Below are positions 34,137 to 42,943 of a stretch of DNA of 63,122 bases, piece after piece. Source of the stretch: a virus. The position numbers and the translations under genes are program-made. Numbering within the stretch: the stretch's first letter is position 1; the number at the start of each line of letters is the position of its first letter. The notes under the pieces were generated by a model. That model was not told the origin of the DNA. It saw only the letters and a list, made by a program, of their open reading frames with translations, and did not search any database. The DNA lies in IMG/VR virus record IMGVR_UViG_3300030380_004631, positions 1 to 63,122 of that record; one strand, written 5' to 3'.

Positions 34137-34468
34137 TATGTTCTCACATTAGTTGGTTTAGGTCCTGAATTCCCTGCAGCTCTTTTTCTGCTGACAGCAC
34201 TCGCCTTTTGCGACTTTGACATCGCTGTGGCTTTTGCAAGTGGTACGCACTTCGGGTATTTCCTTTTTGAACCACTCGCGGATTTTCTTCCACACTCCTG
34301 ATACTTGCCACCTTTTTTCTTTGCTCCAATATCTACCCATTTTTCTGCAAACCATTTTGTTAATCCGCCTGTTTTCATTGCAGGCACACAATTAGGAACT
34401 GTACGGCCACCTTTTTTCTTCATGCCCTTTTGAACATAGCCTTCCCAACATGTTCCTTTTTTATACAT
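34136..34468 (-). CDS. Cys/Lys-rich protein, DUF5872-like
   Basis: 110 residues. GTCWEGYVQKGMKKKGGRTV then PNCVPAM and LTKWFAEKWVDIGAKKKGGK YQECGRKSAS, ending KYPKCVPLAKATAMSKSQKA. The GLTKWFxEKWVDIG..CGR..YPKC signature is the DUF5872 pattern of marine phages and some bacteria. Four Cys in C..C..C..C arrangement suggest metal binding. Overlaps neighbours by one base on each side; function unknown. Confidence 0.7.
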   Translation of the reverse strand: MYKKGTCWEGYVQKGMKKKGGRTVPNCVPAMKTGGLTKWFAEKWVDIGAKKKGGKYQECGRKSASGSKRKYPKCVPLAKATAMSKSQKASAVSRKRAAGNSGPKPTNVRT

Positions 34469-34941
34469 TATCTTCCTAACAGTGATTTATCTCTGTTCGT
34501 CAATTTACTGCCGCCATGCATTTTAATTCCATACTTAACATCAGTTTTTGCGTCAGATCTTTTACCAGCACCTCTTACACCGCTTTTCATAATTTCAATT
34601 ATGTTTCTACCACCAGCTTTTCGGTATTGTTTGTATCCATATTTAATTCCTTTGGTTAACAAACCACCAACTAATTTTTTTTCTGGATTAATAGTCATAA
34701 GTGTTCTTGCTTGTTTAGCGTGAAGCTTTGATGCTTTTTTTAAACCCTTAACAACACCTTTAATTTTAACTTCCATTCCTACTTTTGCTTTTTTAGGTCC
34801 CCAATCTTTTCTTCTTACACCAGAAGGATCTTTTGCTTTACCTGCACAAATTTTACTAGCGTATGCATTAGCATATGCTGACGGGTATACCTTAAATTTT
34901 CTTTTTGCTGCCGCTTTACCTCTTGGACATAATTTAGTCAT
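34468..34941 (-). CDS. Basic virion-associated protein
   Basis: 157 residues. KLCPRGKAAAKRKFKVYPSA then YANAYASKICAGKAKDPSGV is a widespread motif in marine phage proteins encoded next to DUF5872. Lys/Ala/Gly-rich throughout. Overlaps the DUF5872-like gene by one base and follows the holin. Probably binds DNA or the capsid interior; inferred only. Confidence 0.65.
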   Translation of the reverse strand: MTKLCPRGKAAAKRKFKVYPSAYANAYASKICAGKAKDPSGVRRKDWGPKKAKVGMEVKIKGVVKGLKKASKLHAKQARTLMTINPEKKLVGGLLTKGIKYGYKQYRKAGGRNIIEIMKSGVRGAGKRSDAKTDVKYGIKMHGGSKLTNRDKSLLGR

Positions 34942-35325
34942 CTATTTTTTTCCTCCCTTAAATATTTGAGTTCCCTTAATACCAAAAATACTTCCCACGA
35001 CAAGGATCCAAAGTGTACTGAACCAGGTCGGGAGTGCCGCGAAGTGTTCGAAAAAAGTTTTTACCTTATCAAGAGCTCCCGGATCCTCCGAGAAGACTCC
35101 CCAAGCGAGTACAATTATTGGAGCGGACAATATTATAAGAACGAACTCGTCCTTGTAATCGTTTTGTCTAGCTTCTAATAATTTACCTTGGTATTGTTCC
35201 TCACCTCGAGCTTGACGCTCTGCGTGTAGCAATTGTGCGTCTGACATTGCTACTTTTGCCTTTTGCTTGTTAGCATAAATTTTTGAACCAGCACTTACTG
35301 CTAATTTAATTGCACTTAACCACAT
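34942..35325 (-). CDS. Holin (GTA/3TM-like)
   Basis: 127 residues. An N-terminal amphipathic helix and charged region (AERQARGEEQYQGKLLEARQ) precede two clear transmembrane segments: DEFVLIILSAPIIVLAWGVF and PTWFSTLWILVVGSIFGIKG. The pattern KDEF-TM-...-LPxW-TM-GxxG matches holins of the gene-transfer-agent/3TM group. It would form the membrane lesion that releases the M15 endolysin, although the two genes are 11 kb apart. Confidence 0.75.
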   Translation of the reverse strand: MWLSAIKLAVSAGSKIYANKQKAKVAMSDAQLLHAERQARGEEQYQGKLLEARQNDYKDEFVLIILSAPIIVLAWGVFSEDPGALDKVKTFFEHFAALPTWFSTLWILVVGSIFGIKGTQIFKGGKK

Positions 35326-35647
35326 TATATTTCTCCTGTCTTCTAATACACATATATTCTATCAAAATATCGATGCAATCGTAAGCCCTACCACCTGAGA
35401 GCTTCCATTTGTACGTTTGTGACCAATGAGATTTTCTTAATCTAGGTTTTACTACTTTTCCACCAAAAAATTCGGCAAATTTATTTACAGAATCTTTATC
35501 ACACATTTCAACAGAACATTGAAAGGATTTTCTACCATCTCCCTTACCCCAAACACCGAAACTTCCTTCGCCATCAAACAGTCCAGCCAAAAATATAATT
35601 TTATTTCTTTTTGGCAGCTTTTCGTAAGAATTTTTTAGCTTGTGCAA
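35306..35647 (-). CDS. LAGLIDADG homing endonuclease-like ORF (TTG start)
   Basis: 113 residues. IIFLAGLFDGEGSFGVWGKG is a classical LAGLIDADG motif, followed by SVEMCDKDSVNKFAEFFGGK and a second half typical of these enzymes, but only one motif is present, so it would act as a dimer or be a fragment (single-motif members are commonly 150-200 residues). Start is a TTG with GAGG eight bases upstream. It lies between holin and portal and overlaps the holin start by 20 bp. No intron or intein in neighbours is evident. Confidence 0.78.
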   Translation of the reverse strand: MHKLKNSYEKLPKRNKIIFLAGLFDGEGSFGVWGKGDGRKSFQCSVEMCDKDSVNKFAEFFGGKVVKPRLRKSHWSQTYKWKLSGGRAYDCIDILIEYMCIRRQEKYNVVKCN

Positions 35648-35735
35648 TGATTAATCCTCGTGGGTTGGGTCCTTTTTTTGGGGGTGGTCCATATTTTATT
35701 CCCCCACTCAAGCCTTTTTCTTTATTTCTTCTCAA
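35601..35735 (-). CDS. Small basic protein, 44 residues, TTG start
   Basis: Reads from TTG 35735, within the end of the portal gene, to TAA 35601-35603. The product RRNKEKGLSGGIKYGPPPKK then GPNPRGLIIAQAKKFLRK resembles a GxKYGPPPKKGPNPxGL motif I associate with small marine phage proteins. It overlaps both the portal end and the LAGLIDADG start, so it may be real or a remnant displaced by the homing gene. Confidence 0.45.
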   Translation of the reverse strand: MRRNKEKGLSGGIKYGPPPKKGPNPRGLIIAQAKKFLRKAAKKK

Positions 35736-38046
35736 TTTTGTCTCTCGCTATCTCTAATCTTTCATCAGATTGTGAATCTTGTTGTGCTAATCGATCATAT
35801 TCGAATTCCATTCGTTGATTATTTGTAATTCTCTCTTGTTCAGCTCTAAATCTAGTCTCTTCTGCTTTTCTTTGTAGATCCATTGCTCTTAAATCAACTT
35901 CTTGTTGTTTAATTTTAACTAATGGGTCTTGTTTTGCACCTGATGCTGCCATTTCACCCTTAACAAGTGACTCTGTAATCTCTGCTACAGCAGTTGCAAC
36001 AGAATTATCGTATGCAATTTGAAATTCTTCTGGACTTTGTTGCTGCAGTTGCATCATATTTGGATCATTTTGCATTTGTTCCATAACTTCTTTTCTAGCT
36101 TTAAAAGAAACATGGTCAGATACGTGTGCTTGAAGCAATGCGTACACTGGTGGATTAATTTGTACCATTCTTGATTGCATAAATGCCATGTGAGCAGCAA
36201 TATGTGCATCGTGATCTTGAAATTCAAAAGCAGTTGCAAACTTCATCTGCAATGCTCTAGCATTTTCTTTAGCAGGATCCATAGGTTCTGGTTGTCTTGG
36301 TGGTGGTTTCAATAAAGTTTCTATTTGTTTTGTACCAAGTGCTTCGTAAACTCTTCTGTATGCTTCGTGTAAATTATGCATTTGAGGATTTGATTGTGCA
36401 ATTTGTAATTGTGCTTGGGCTAAAGTAACTCTTTGAGCCATTGACATAATATTTGGATCAGCAACAGGTAAAATATCTACTCTTTCATCAAAATCAGATT
36501 GTTTAATTTGTCTTGGACCACCATAAACATCGTAAGGATATTCTGGTGGGAGACTGCTTGCACAAATTCTTGCTAAAATTTTAAATTCTAGACGCATTGC
36601 ATAGTAACATCTTTTGTGAACACCACTCATTACTCTGCTTCCACGCTCCATAAGAGCTACTGTTGTTCCTACAGCTCTATTTTGTACATCATTACCAATG
36701 TTTTGATCTGTAATAGCTGCAAATTTTTGTCCTGCTTGTACTACAAAACCAAGTAAGTTGTATAAAGTTACTGAAGGCTCTGTAAAAGGTAAATTAAAAA
36801 ATTGATCTCTTATGTTTCCGCCAGGTGCATCTACATCTCTAAACTCTCCTGGTTGTATAGGTTGATCATCATCTCTAACTCTTATACCTCTAGACTTAAA
36901 TCCTGCTGGTAAATTTTTCAAAGTACCTGCATCCATTAGCTGTCTCAAAGCTTGTGTTGCTGCTCTAGACAAACCACCAATCATATGTGTTAAGCCAAAA
37001 CCATAAAAACCAAGACCAGGTAAAAATTTGTAGTGAACAAAAAATTCTACTCTTGCATAACCCGGATCATCAGGCATATAATTTCTGTATATAGATAAAA
37101 CCTCACCGCTTCCTTCATCAATACTAACTATGTAAGGAATTTTTATTTTTTTTGCTTTATCATCAAAGTTTTCATAATCATCTAAATTTAAATCAACATG
37201 CATTTCTAAAATGTTATGCATGTAATCTGTTTCAGTTTTCTTAATACCTTCTAATTCATTTAATTTTTTTTGTAGTGAATCTGGTTCGTTGTCAGATTCT
37301 GTTAATTCTATATCTCTGTAGAAACCTGCTGCTTGTTTTTTAATTACATCGTTTTGTGTCATCTTAACAACATGAGTAATTCTTTCACAATCTTTTAAGT
37401 CAGATGCATAATAAGGAACTACTAGATCTTCTGCAGGTATAAATTTTGATACTGCTCTATTGAGCATTGCATCGTAATAAACTTTTTTAAATGTTGACCC
37501 AGATAGCGGCAAATAAAATAACATCTGATCCATGTCAGGTGTGTATTCTTCCATCTCTTCCATAAGAAGATAATTCATGTAGTCTTTAACTCTATCTGCT
37601 TGTCCTTCTGTAGCCGGTGTCTTTAATCCAACGACCTGTGTTCTTACAGGGCCATCACTAGGTACAAGTTCTTTAAAAGCTTGAGCTTGGAATTGTGTAA
37701 CACTTTCTGCTAATAACGGATGAGTGACACTAGAAGCTCCTCTAAAAGGTTTTGTTACTTCTTTGTATTGTGTTCCAAGTAAATCAAGTCCTTTGATATA
37801 AGCGTCTTCCCATTCTTTTCTTGATAGCTTATCTTTTTTATATTCAGCAACTAAATCACTAGCCATGGATTTAAGAGTTCTCTCATCCATGTCCTCTGCT
37901 AAGTTTGCATTAAAATCTTGTTCTGGAGCTTCAGTAATCTCCTCTTCACCTTCGATAGTGACTTCAGGTAAACCCTCAGGTTGTTCCTGAATTGTCTCTT
38001 CTACTTGTGTATCTTCAATGATTTCGTTGTTCTTTTCTACAGCCAT
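35722..38046 (-). CDS. Portal protein
   Basis: 774 residues, a size typical of P22/SU10-type portals. Acidic N-terminal tail, then LVAEYKKDKLSRKEWEDAYI, TKPFRGASSVTHPLLAESVT, EELVPSDGPVRTQV-like segment, FYLPLSGSTFKKVYYDAMLN, GAGLTHMIGG-like loop (GFGLTHMIGGLSRAATQALR), TGPQNIGNDVQNRAVGTTVA-like region and a long Gln/Glu-rich helical C-terminus. It forms the dodecameric DNA channel and lies downstream of terL and two virion genes. Confidence 0.88.
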   Translation of the reverse strand: MAVEKNNEIIEDTQVEETIQEQPEGLPEVTIEGEEEITEAPEQDFNANLAEDMDERTLKSMASDLVAEYKKDKLSRKEWEDAYIKGLDLLGTQYKEVTKPFRGASSVTHPLLAESVTQFQAQAFKELVPSDGPVRTQVVGLKTPATEGQADRVKDYMNYLLMEEMEEYTPDMDQMLFYLPLSGSTFKKVYYDAMLNRAVSKFIPAEDLVVPYYASDLKDCERITHVVKMTQNDVIKKQAAGFYRDIELTESDNEPDSLQKKLNELEGIKKTETDYMHNILEMHVDLNLDDYENFDDKAKKIKIPYIVSIDEGSGEVLSIYRNYMPDDPGYARVEFFVHYKFLPGLGFYGFGLTHMIGGLSRAATQALRQLMDAGTLKNLPAGFKSRGIRVRDDDQPIQPGEFRDVDAPGGNIRDQFFNLPFTEPSVTLYNLLGFVVQAGQKFAAITDQNIGNDVQNRAVGTTVALMERGSRVMSGVHKRCYYAMRLEFKILARICASSLPPEYPYDVYGGPRQIKQSDFDERVDILPVADPNIMSMAQRVTLAQAQLQIAQSNPQMHNLHEAYRRVYEALGTKQIETLLKPPPRQPEPMDPAKENARALQMKFATAFEFQDHDAHIAAHMAFMQSRMVQINPPVYALLQAHVSDHVSFKARKEVMEQMQNDPNMMQLQQQSPEEFQIAYDNSVATAVAEITESLVKGEMAASGAKQDPLVKIKQQEVDLRAMDLQRKAEETRFRAEQERITNNQRMEFEYDRLAQQDSQSDERLEIARDKIEKK

Positions 38047-38054
38047 GATTTATA

Positions 38055-40007
38055 CTACCTTATTGGTTTAAATATATCTACTACTAAACCTCCAGTAGAT
38101 TTATAGGTTTTAAGTGTTTGCCTCATTAGTGGATTTACTTTTATAGCAAATGCATCGAAATACAAGTTTGGATCTGCTGCATCCATAAATTTGTAAGAAC
38201 CTTTATCTTTTAAAGAATTATACTCATCTACTGAAATTGCATCATCATGGTATTTAGAAGTAAATTTTTTACCTTTCATACCAGAACTCTCTGGATAATC
38301 GAAGCTATCTGTTTGTTTTATTTTATATGGCTTTTTGGGATCAGACAAAGAAACTTTAATTGGCCCTGCCTTAGTATCATAAAATCGTGCATCTCTTTTC
38401 ATAAGATCTGGTAAAACAGCTTTACCCTTTTTTCCTATTCCCTTACCACTTGCATAACCGTAAAATCTTTCGTTACCTGCTTTGTATCCTTGCCTAAAAC
38501 TTAATTTGTCAAAAGGAATAACGGCAACATAATCAGCATTCTCTTTTGCTGCTTTATTCATCAGGTATTTAAGTGCATGATCTCCGTAAGAGTCTGCCTC
38601 AACCAAAGGAAAATAATCAAAAGCTTTATCTGAATAATCATCTTTGGCTCTGTATGTTTGGTTAATCTTTCTATTAACATCTGCTAAGTCTTTCATAATT
38701 GCATTAGCTCTATTTGTTTGACCTTGCTCTATTGCTGTATCTACTTCTTTAAGTAGCTGCGATCTATTTTTTGAAAGTAAACTAATTTCTAAATCTTTTT
38801 GAAAAGGGTTAATTCTTTTTGTGCCATCAAGTTGTTCAAATTTAGTTAAGGCTTTTGCAACTTTTTGATTAGCATCTGATTGTATTTCATGAATCATTAA
38901 TACTTTTTTATTATCTGGAGTAAATCTTGTATCAAACCTAACATGATATACCATGTTTTGGTTTACACCATCAAAGTGTCCAAATGTTTTTCTAAGTGCA
39001 GAGTTTCCTGGTATATCTTCATTTAATCTAAAAACTGTTTCTCTATAATCATCACCGCCTTGTAATGTATAGCTTGATTCATTTTTATATCTTGTTGCAA
39101 TATTTTTATCTGTGTATGGTTTTATAACTTTATTGGTTTCACCTATAAGTTGATTGATTTTTATTTTTTGTTGTTGGCTTAGGTCTTGTGATTTATTAAT
39201 TTTTTTTAAATGATCTACAACTCCTTTACCTGCTTTAGAAATTGTAGAAGCATCCATTGAAGTTTTCATTGAAGCTGCTTTGTATGCTGCTTCTGTAAGT
39301 TCCTCACCAACTCCTAGTAAATTTTTTGTTTCAGCTTGTTTTGCTAAATCAGCTAAAGTTTTTCTAATAACTTCTCCTTGAACATTTAATACTTCACCTG
39401 CACCTTTAGGTAATCCTAACTCTACTGGTTGTAATCTATTAACAGGATTTAATTTTATCATTGCACCTAAAGTATTAGCATCTAACTTAAGACCAAATTT
39501 TTGTGCAGCATATAACAACCCACCTGTTAGTTCTCCCGCTTCGTCAAAGTTTGCAAGGTTAGCATCGAAAAGTTCTTCTTTATTAATTGTAACTTCTTTA
39601 CCTTTAAACGGACCACTGTCATATTTAAATTGCTTGGGTCCTCTTTCAGTTTTACTTGCTGGTCTACCAAATATTTTAAAGTTTACTTTTCTTGTAGATG
39701 TTAAATGATCTAGCCATTCATCTGCAGAAAACTTACCTCTACCTTTTTTCATGATCCAATCATAAGTAGATGATCCAAACATAGGAGCAGTATCGTCTCC
39801 CATATGTAGAGGTTGTGTTTTATTTAGTGGGGTTGTTGTTGCAGGAAGGTTTAGTTCTTCCTTAGCAAGTTGTTCGCCAGTTTTTTTACTTGCTGCCTTA
39901 TCGTAAGTAATTAACTTTTGTTGTTGTCCGGTGGCCGGTGAACTCGATACTTTTTTAGTACCAAGTATTTTTCTGCCTATCCCTTGGATTAGTGCTTTCA
40001 GGGACAT
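38055..40007 (-). CDS. Virion protein with polyvalent-protein 'EIQSD' domain
   Basis: 650 residues. The middle carries NMVYHVRFDTRFTPDNKKVL followed by MIHEIQSDANQKVAKALTKF, closely resembling the HVRF..R....LFIxEIQSDWHQ motif of large polyvalent proteins that phages and plasmids inject into hosts. The C-terminal part includes HALKYLMNKAAKENADYVAV. The biochemical role of this domain is unknown to me. It lies directly before the portal gene, so it could be a portal-proximal ejected effector. Confidence 0.65.
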   Translation of the reverse strand: MSLKALIQGIGRKILGTKKVSSSPATGQQQKLITYDKAASKKTGEQLAKEELNLPATTTPLNKTQPLHMGDDTAPMFGSSTYDWIMKKGRGKFSADEWLDHLTSTRKVNFKIFGRPASKTERGPKQFKYDSGPFKGKEVTINKEELFDANLANFDEAGELTGGLLYAAQKFGLKLDANTLGAMIKLNPVNRLQPVELGLPKGAGEVLNVQGEVIRKTLADLAKQAETKNLLGVGEELTEAAYKAASMKTSMDASTISKAGKGVVDHLKKINKSQDLSQQQKIKINQLIGETNKVIKPYTDKNIATRYKNESSYTLQGGDDYRETVFRLNEDIPGNSALRKTFGHFDGVNQNMVYHVRFDTRFTPDNKKVLMIHEIQSDANQKVAKALTKFEQLDGTKRINPFQKDLEISLLSKNRSQLLKEVDTAIEQGQTNRANAIMKDLADVNRKINQTYRAKDDYSDKAFDYFPLVEADSYGDHALKYLMNKAAKENADYVAVIPFDKLSFRQGYKAGNERFYGYASGKGIGKKGKAVLPDLMKRDARFYDTKAGPIKVSLSDPKKPYKIKQTDSFDYPESSGMKGKKFTSKYHDDAISVDEYNSLKDKGSYKFMDAADPNLYFDAFAIKVNPLMRQTLKTYKSTGGLVVDIFKPIR

Positions 40008-40015
40008 AGTCCCTC

Positions 40016-41173
40016 CTATGTGATTTTAGTAGGTTTACTTCTACCTAGTTTGCATCCTCTTGCTTTAACCATTGTGCCAGTTCTATAACCACCCATAGGT
40101 TTCATCATCATGCCACCACCCATTTTTTTATCTTTTTTCTCAGACATTTTTCTTCCGATAGTCTGTCCAAGTTTAGCAGCACCCGCACCAGCTGTAAGTA
40201 TAGCTGCACCAACTGCACCTACTCTTCCTGCTTTACCTAAAGCTTTAATTCCAGATTTAATACCGGATACTGCTTTAGATTTAGTTGACTCTGGGCTTCT
40301 ATTTGGATTTTGACCTGATCTACTTTTTTGTTTATTAAACTGTTCTTTCATGACAGCAGTCTTCTGTGCTTTTTTACTTTTGTGTACTGCAGGTTTGACT
40401 TTATTGATTACAGGAAGATCTAAACCACTTCCTTTTTTATAACCCATCATCTTACCTTTTTTTGCAGTCTTGATAGTTCCGTCTGCAATAGCTTGTCTTA
40501 ATAGTTTTGGTAGCATTGAACCCATACCTTTAGATCCACCACCTACAACTCTAGCTCCGCCACTTGATGCTGCTCTGCCCTTACCTTTGAACATGCTCTT
40601 AACACCTTTTACAATTTTACCTACAACGGCTTTTTCAACTTTTCCGGGTTGGACTTTCTCGTCTTGAAGACCCATGCCTCTACCCTTAGCTTTTTCTGCT
40701 TTTAAGATTTTAAAATCTTGTGCATCAATTCTACCGTTTTTATTCTTGTCAATTTTAGATTGACCACCTGTTAAATATTTTTCTGTTTTCATAGTCTTAT
40801 TTATATCACCTCCACTAGATTTTTTAAAGAACTTGCTGATAGAAATATCACCATACATTCTATCCATTTCATCTCTCCAAGATGCTCTCGATTCAAAGCC
40901 TACTCTACTTCCAGGGCCAGTTCCTCTGACTTTATGGGTTTTAAATGAACTTCCTCTTTGAGATTGTTTTTGAATTGGAACTACTTGATCTCCAGGTTTT
41001 TTAGAACCTGCTCTTATATTGTATCTTTTTACGCTTTTTGTACTTCGTCCAGCTTTTTCTATGTTTGCTCTAGATTTCTTTGCACGCCTGTTTGCCTTTA
41101 ATCTTTTTACTATTTCAGATATTTTTTTACCTGCAAATCTTCCACCAGCACCTATTACTTTTAATTTGCTCAT
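40016..41173 (-). CDS. Basic virion protein with EF-hand-like loop
   Basis: 385 residues, extremely Lys/Arg/Gly-rich. Residues about 140-158 read SKIDKNKNGRIDAQDFKILK, an EF-hand/dockerin-like Ca-binding loop (DKNKNGRIDAQD). A hydrophobic Gly/Ala segment (RVGAVGAAILTAGAGAAKLG) and a Met/Gly-rich C-terminus ending KARGCKLGRSKPTKIT follow. It overlaps terL by 4 bp. Likely a DNA-binding head protein packaged with the genome. Confidence 0.65.
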   Translation of the reverse strand: MSKLKVIGAGGRFAGKKISEIVKRLKANRRAKKSRANIEKAGRSTKSVKRYNIRAGSKKPGDQVVPIQKQSQRGSSFKTHKVRGTGPGSRVGFESRASWRDEMDRMYGDISISKFFKKSSGGDINKTMKTEKYLTGGQSKIDKNKNGRIDAQDFKILKAEKAKGRGMGLQDEKVQPGKVEKAVVGKIVKGVKSMFKGKGRAASSGGARVVGGGSKGMGSMLPKLLRQAIADGTIKTAKKGKMMGYKKGSGLDLPVINKVKPAVHKSKKAQKTAVMKEQFNKQKSRSGQNPNRSPESTKSKAVSGIKSGIKALGKAGRVGAVGAAILTAGAGAAKLGQTIGRKMSEKKDKKMGGGMMMKPMGGYRTGTMVKARGCKLGRSKPTKIT

Positions 41174-42651
41174 CCGTAGTACACATAGTCCTTTTCAAGT
41201 TTAATAGGAGGATCATCCCAATCATCAGAATAGGTCGAAACAAAACCGCCTTGTCTGTATCTTAACACAGCTTGTGTCATACTATCAACATAGTCGTCAT
41301 ACTGACCATTTGGAAATGCAGCACATTCTTCAATTACTTCTTGTGCCCAGTGTTCTTCTAATGGAGCAAACACCATTCCAGACTCGAATACAGGAGAGCA
41401 AGAGTTAATTCTTGTATGTTTATCTCTACCTCTAGCAGGAACAAAATCAATTACTGGTATACCTGCTCTACGCAGTTCGTGTATTAATGGTTGACCACTA
41501 GCTTTTGCTTCAATGATTACTGTTTCAGGCTCCCAATATCTATATTGCTCTAAGGCTACATTTTTTAAATCTGGAAAATCATACCTACCTTTTAGAGCAT
41601 CTAATAATATTATTGCTTTCTCGTACCCCTCAATAGGCTCAAATATTCCCCAAGTTGTAATTGCAGAATAGTCAGCGGTTTCTTTAGCACTGAAAGCTGT
41701 ATCATAACTTTGAATTACGTGCAGCAATTTTGGAAGATGTGGTTTATCCCAGTCTTGCCACCAGTCCCTTTTAATAATTGCACCTTCCTCTGAAGTAGGA
41801 TCTTGCATGTATTGTGCATTCCAGTTCTTAGTTGAGATAGATGCTTTGACAGATTCTAAATCCTCAAGGGTCCAATACTCAGGCCACACAGGTTTTCCGT
41901 TGTCCAGTATCGCTGGGAACTCAATCACTTTCCATTTGTCAGCTTTAGTTTCAGCTTGTGCTCTAACGAGTCTACCTGTTAGATCATCAGTTGCCCATCG
42001 TGTCATTACCACTAAAATTCTACCGCCAGGTTGTAAACGCTGTCTAGGTCCAGAGCTGTACCATTCATATGTTCGTTCCATAGCAGTATCGGACAACGAA
42101 TCTTGTTCAGTATGTGGGTCATCAATAATAAGCAAATCGGCCCCTCGTCCTGTAATCGAACCGCCAACACCCGCTGCAAAGTATTCACCACCATGATTGG
42201 TTTCCCACCTGCCTTTTGCTTTACTATCTTCTCTCAATGTAACATTACCAAATATTTGTTTATATTCTTTAGTAGCCATTAAGTTACGAACCTTAGAACC
42301 AAACCTTGATGCAAGTTCAGCATTGTGTGATACCTGCATTATTTTTTTCTTTGGATACTTACCAATGTACCAAGCAGGAAATAAGTATGATGCAAATTCA
42401 GATTTAGTATGTCTAGGTGGCATATTGATTATGAGCCTCTTAGCATCTCCATCAGCTATCTCATGAAAGGCTTCTGCAATAATCTGGTGATGCCCATAGT
42501 TCTTTGGGTTATCAGTCTTACGATAAATAAAGTCTTGCCACATATTTTCTGCAAATAACAAAAAATTATCCTGGCACAATTTAATCCATTCTAATTGTTT
42601 TTTTAAGATTACATCTTTAAGTTCGTCATCACTTAATCGTTCTAAATCCAT
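41170..42651 (-). CDS. terL: Terminase large subunit
   Basis: 493 residues. Walker A-like NMPPRHTKSEFASY (residues 77-90), Walker B LLIIDDPHTEQDS (173-185), motif III region RILVVMTRWA, nuclease residues in QSYDTAFSAK (Asp317), TVIIEAKASG (Glu381) and DDYVDSMTQA (near 452-458). The ATPase pulls DNA into the head and the RNase H-like nuclease cuts the concatemer. Preceded by the CCCCCGGGGG palindrome; terS lies 3.5 kb upstream with accessory genes in between, which is unusual. Confidence 0.95.
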   Translation of the reverse strand: MDLERLSDDELKDVILKKQLEWIKLCQDNFLLFAENMWQDFIYRKTDNPKNYGHHQIIAEAFHEIADGDAKRLIINMPPRHTKSEFASYLFPAWYIGKYPKKKIMQVSHNAELASRFGSKVRNLMATKEYKQIFGNVTLREDSKAKGRWETNHGGEYFAAGVGGSITGRGADLLIIDDPHTEQDSLSDTAMERTYEWYSSGPRQRLQPGGRILVVMTRWATDDLTGRLVRAQAETKADKWKVIEFPAILDNGKPVWPEYWTLEDLESVKASISTKNWNAQYMQDPTSEEGAIIKRDWWQDWDKPHLPKLLHVIQSYDTAFSAKETADYSAITTWGIFEPIEGYEKAIILLDALKGRYDFPDLKNVALEQYRYWEPETVIIEAKASGQPLIHELRRAGIPVIDFVPARGRDKHTRINSCSPVFESGMVFAPLEEHWAQEVIEECAAFPNGQYDDYVDSMTQAVLRYRQGGFVSTYSDDWDDPPIKLEKDYVYYG

Positions 42652-42943
42652 AAATATATATACCCCCGGGGGCTAGGGGACCCAATAAAAACAAAGGGTC
42701 CTTTTTAACAATAGCTTATTAAAAAATTACTTTCAACTATTCATACCGTTTGGGACCCTACTACATTTATATATCTTGCTTAGTAAAGCCCGACCTCTCG
42801 CAAAACGGGTAGCCAAAACGCAAGTAAAACCTAGTGCTTTTAAAAGTTTTTTTGTGGCAGGAATGAGCCTTCTAGCTGGAAGGCGTAGCTACAGGTATGT
42901 GGTGGGTGTGCGTTGCGTGGTGTACACGCAACGCAATCAAGTG
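42652..42943. other. Non-coding region upstream of terL with palindromes
   Basis: No convincing gene. It contains a 10-bp palindrome CCCCCGGGGG at 42663-42672, an inverted repeat GGACCC/GGGTCC (42678-42701 area), a GCCTTC-TAGCTG-GAAGGC hairpin (42867-42884) and a perfect 11-bp hairpin TGCGTTGCGTG/CACGCAACGCA (42909-42935). GC content is far above the surroundings. Candidates: packaging (pac) site, terminator for the operon ending at 42944, or a structured RNA. Confidence 0.7.
42909..42935. repeat. Perfect 11-bp inverted repeat
   Basis: TGCGTTGCGTG (42909-42919), loop GTGTA, CACGCAACGCA (42925-42935). It begins 8 bp beyond the stop of the 85-residue gene. No T-run follows on either strand, so it is not a standard terminator; a pausing, RNA-processing or protein-binding site is possible. 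Confidence 0.75.

Noticed and set aside
42780-42940. tRNA gene
   Set aside because: GC-rich hairpins are present, but no cloverleaf with a T-loop consensus or acceptor pairing could be drawn on either strand.
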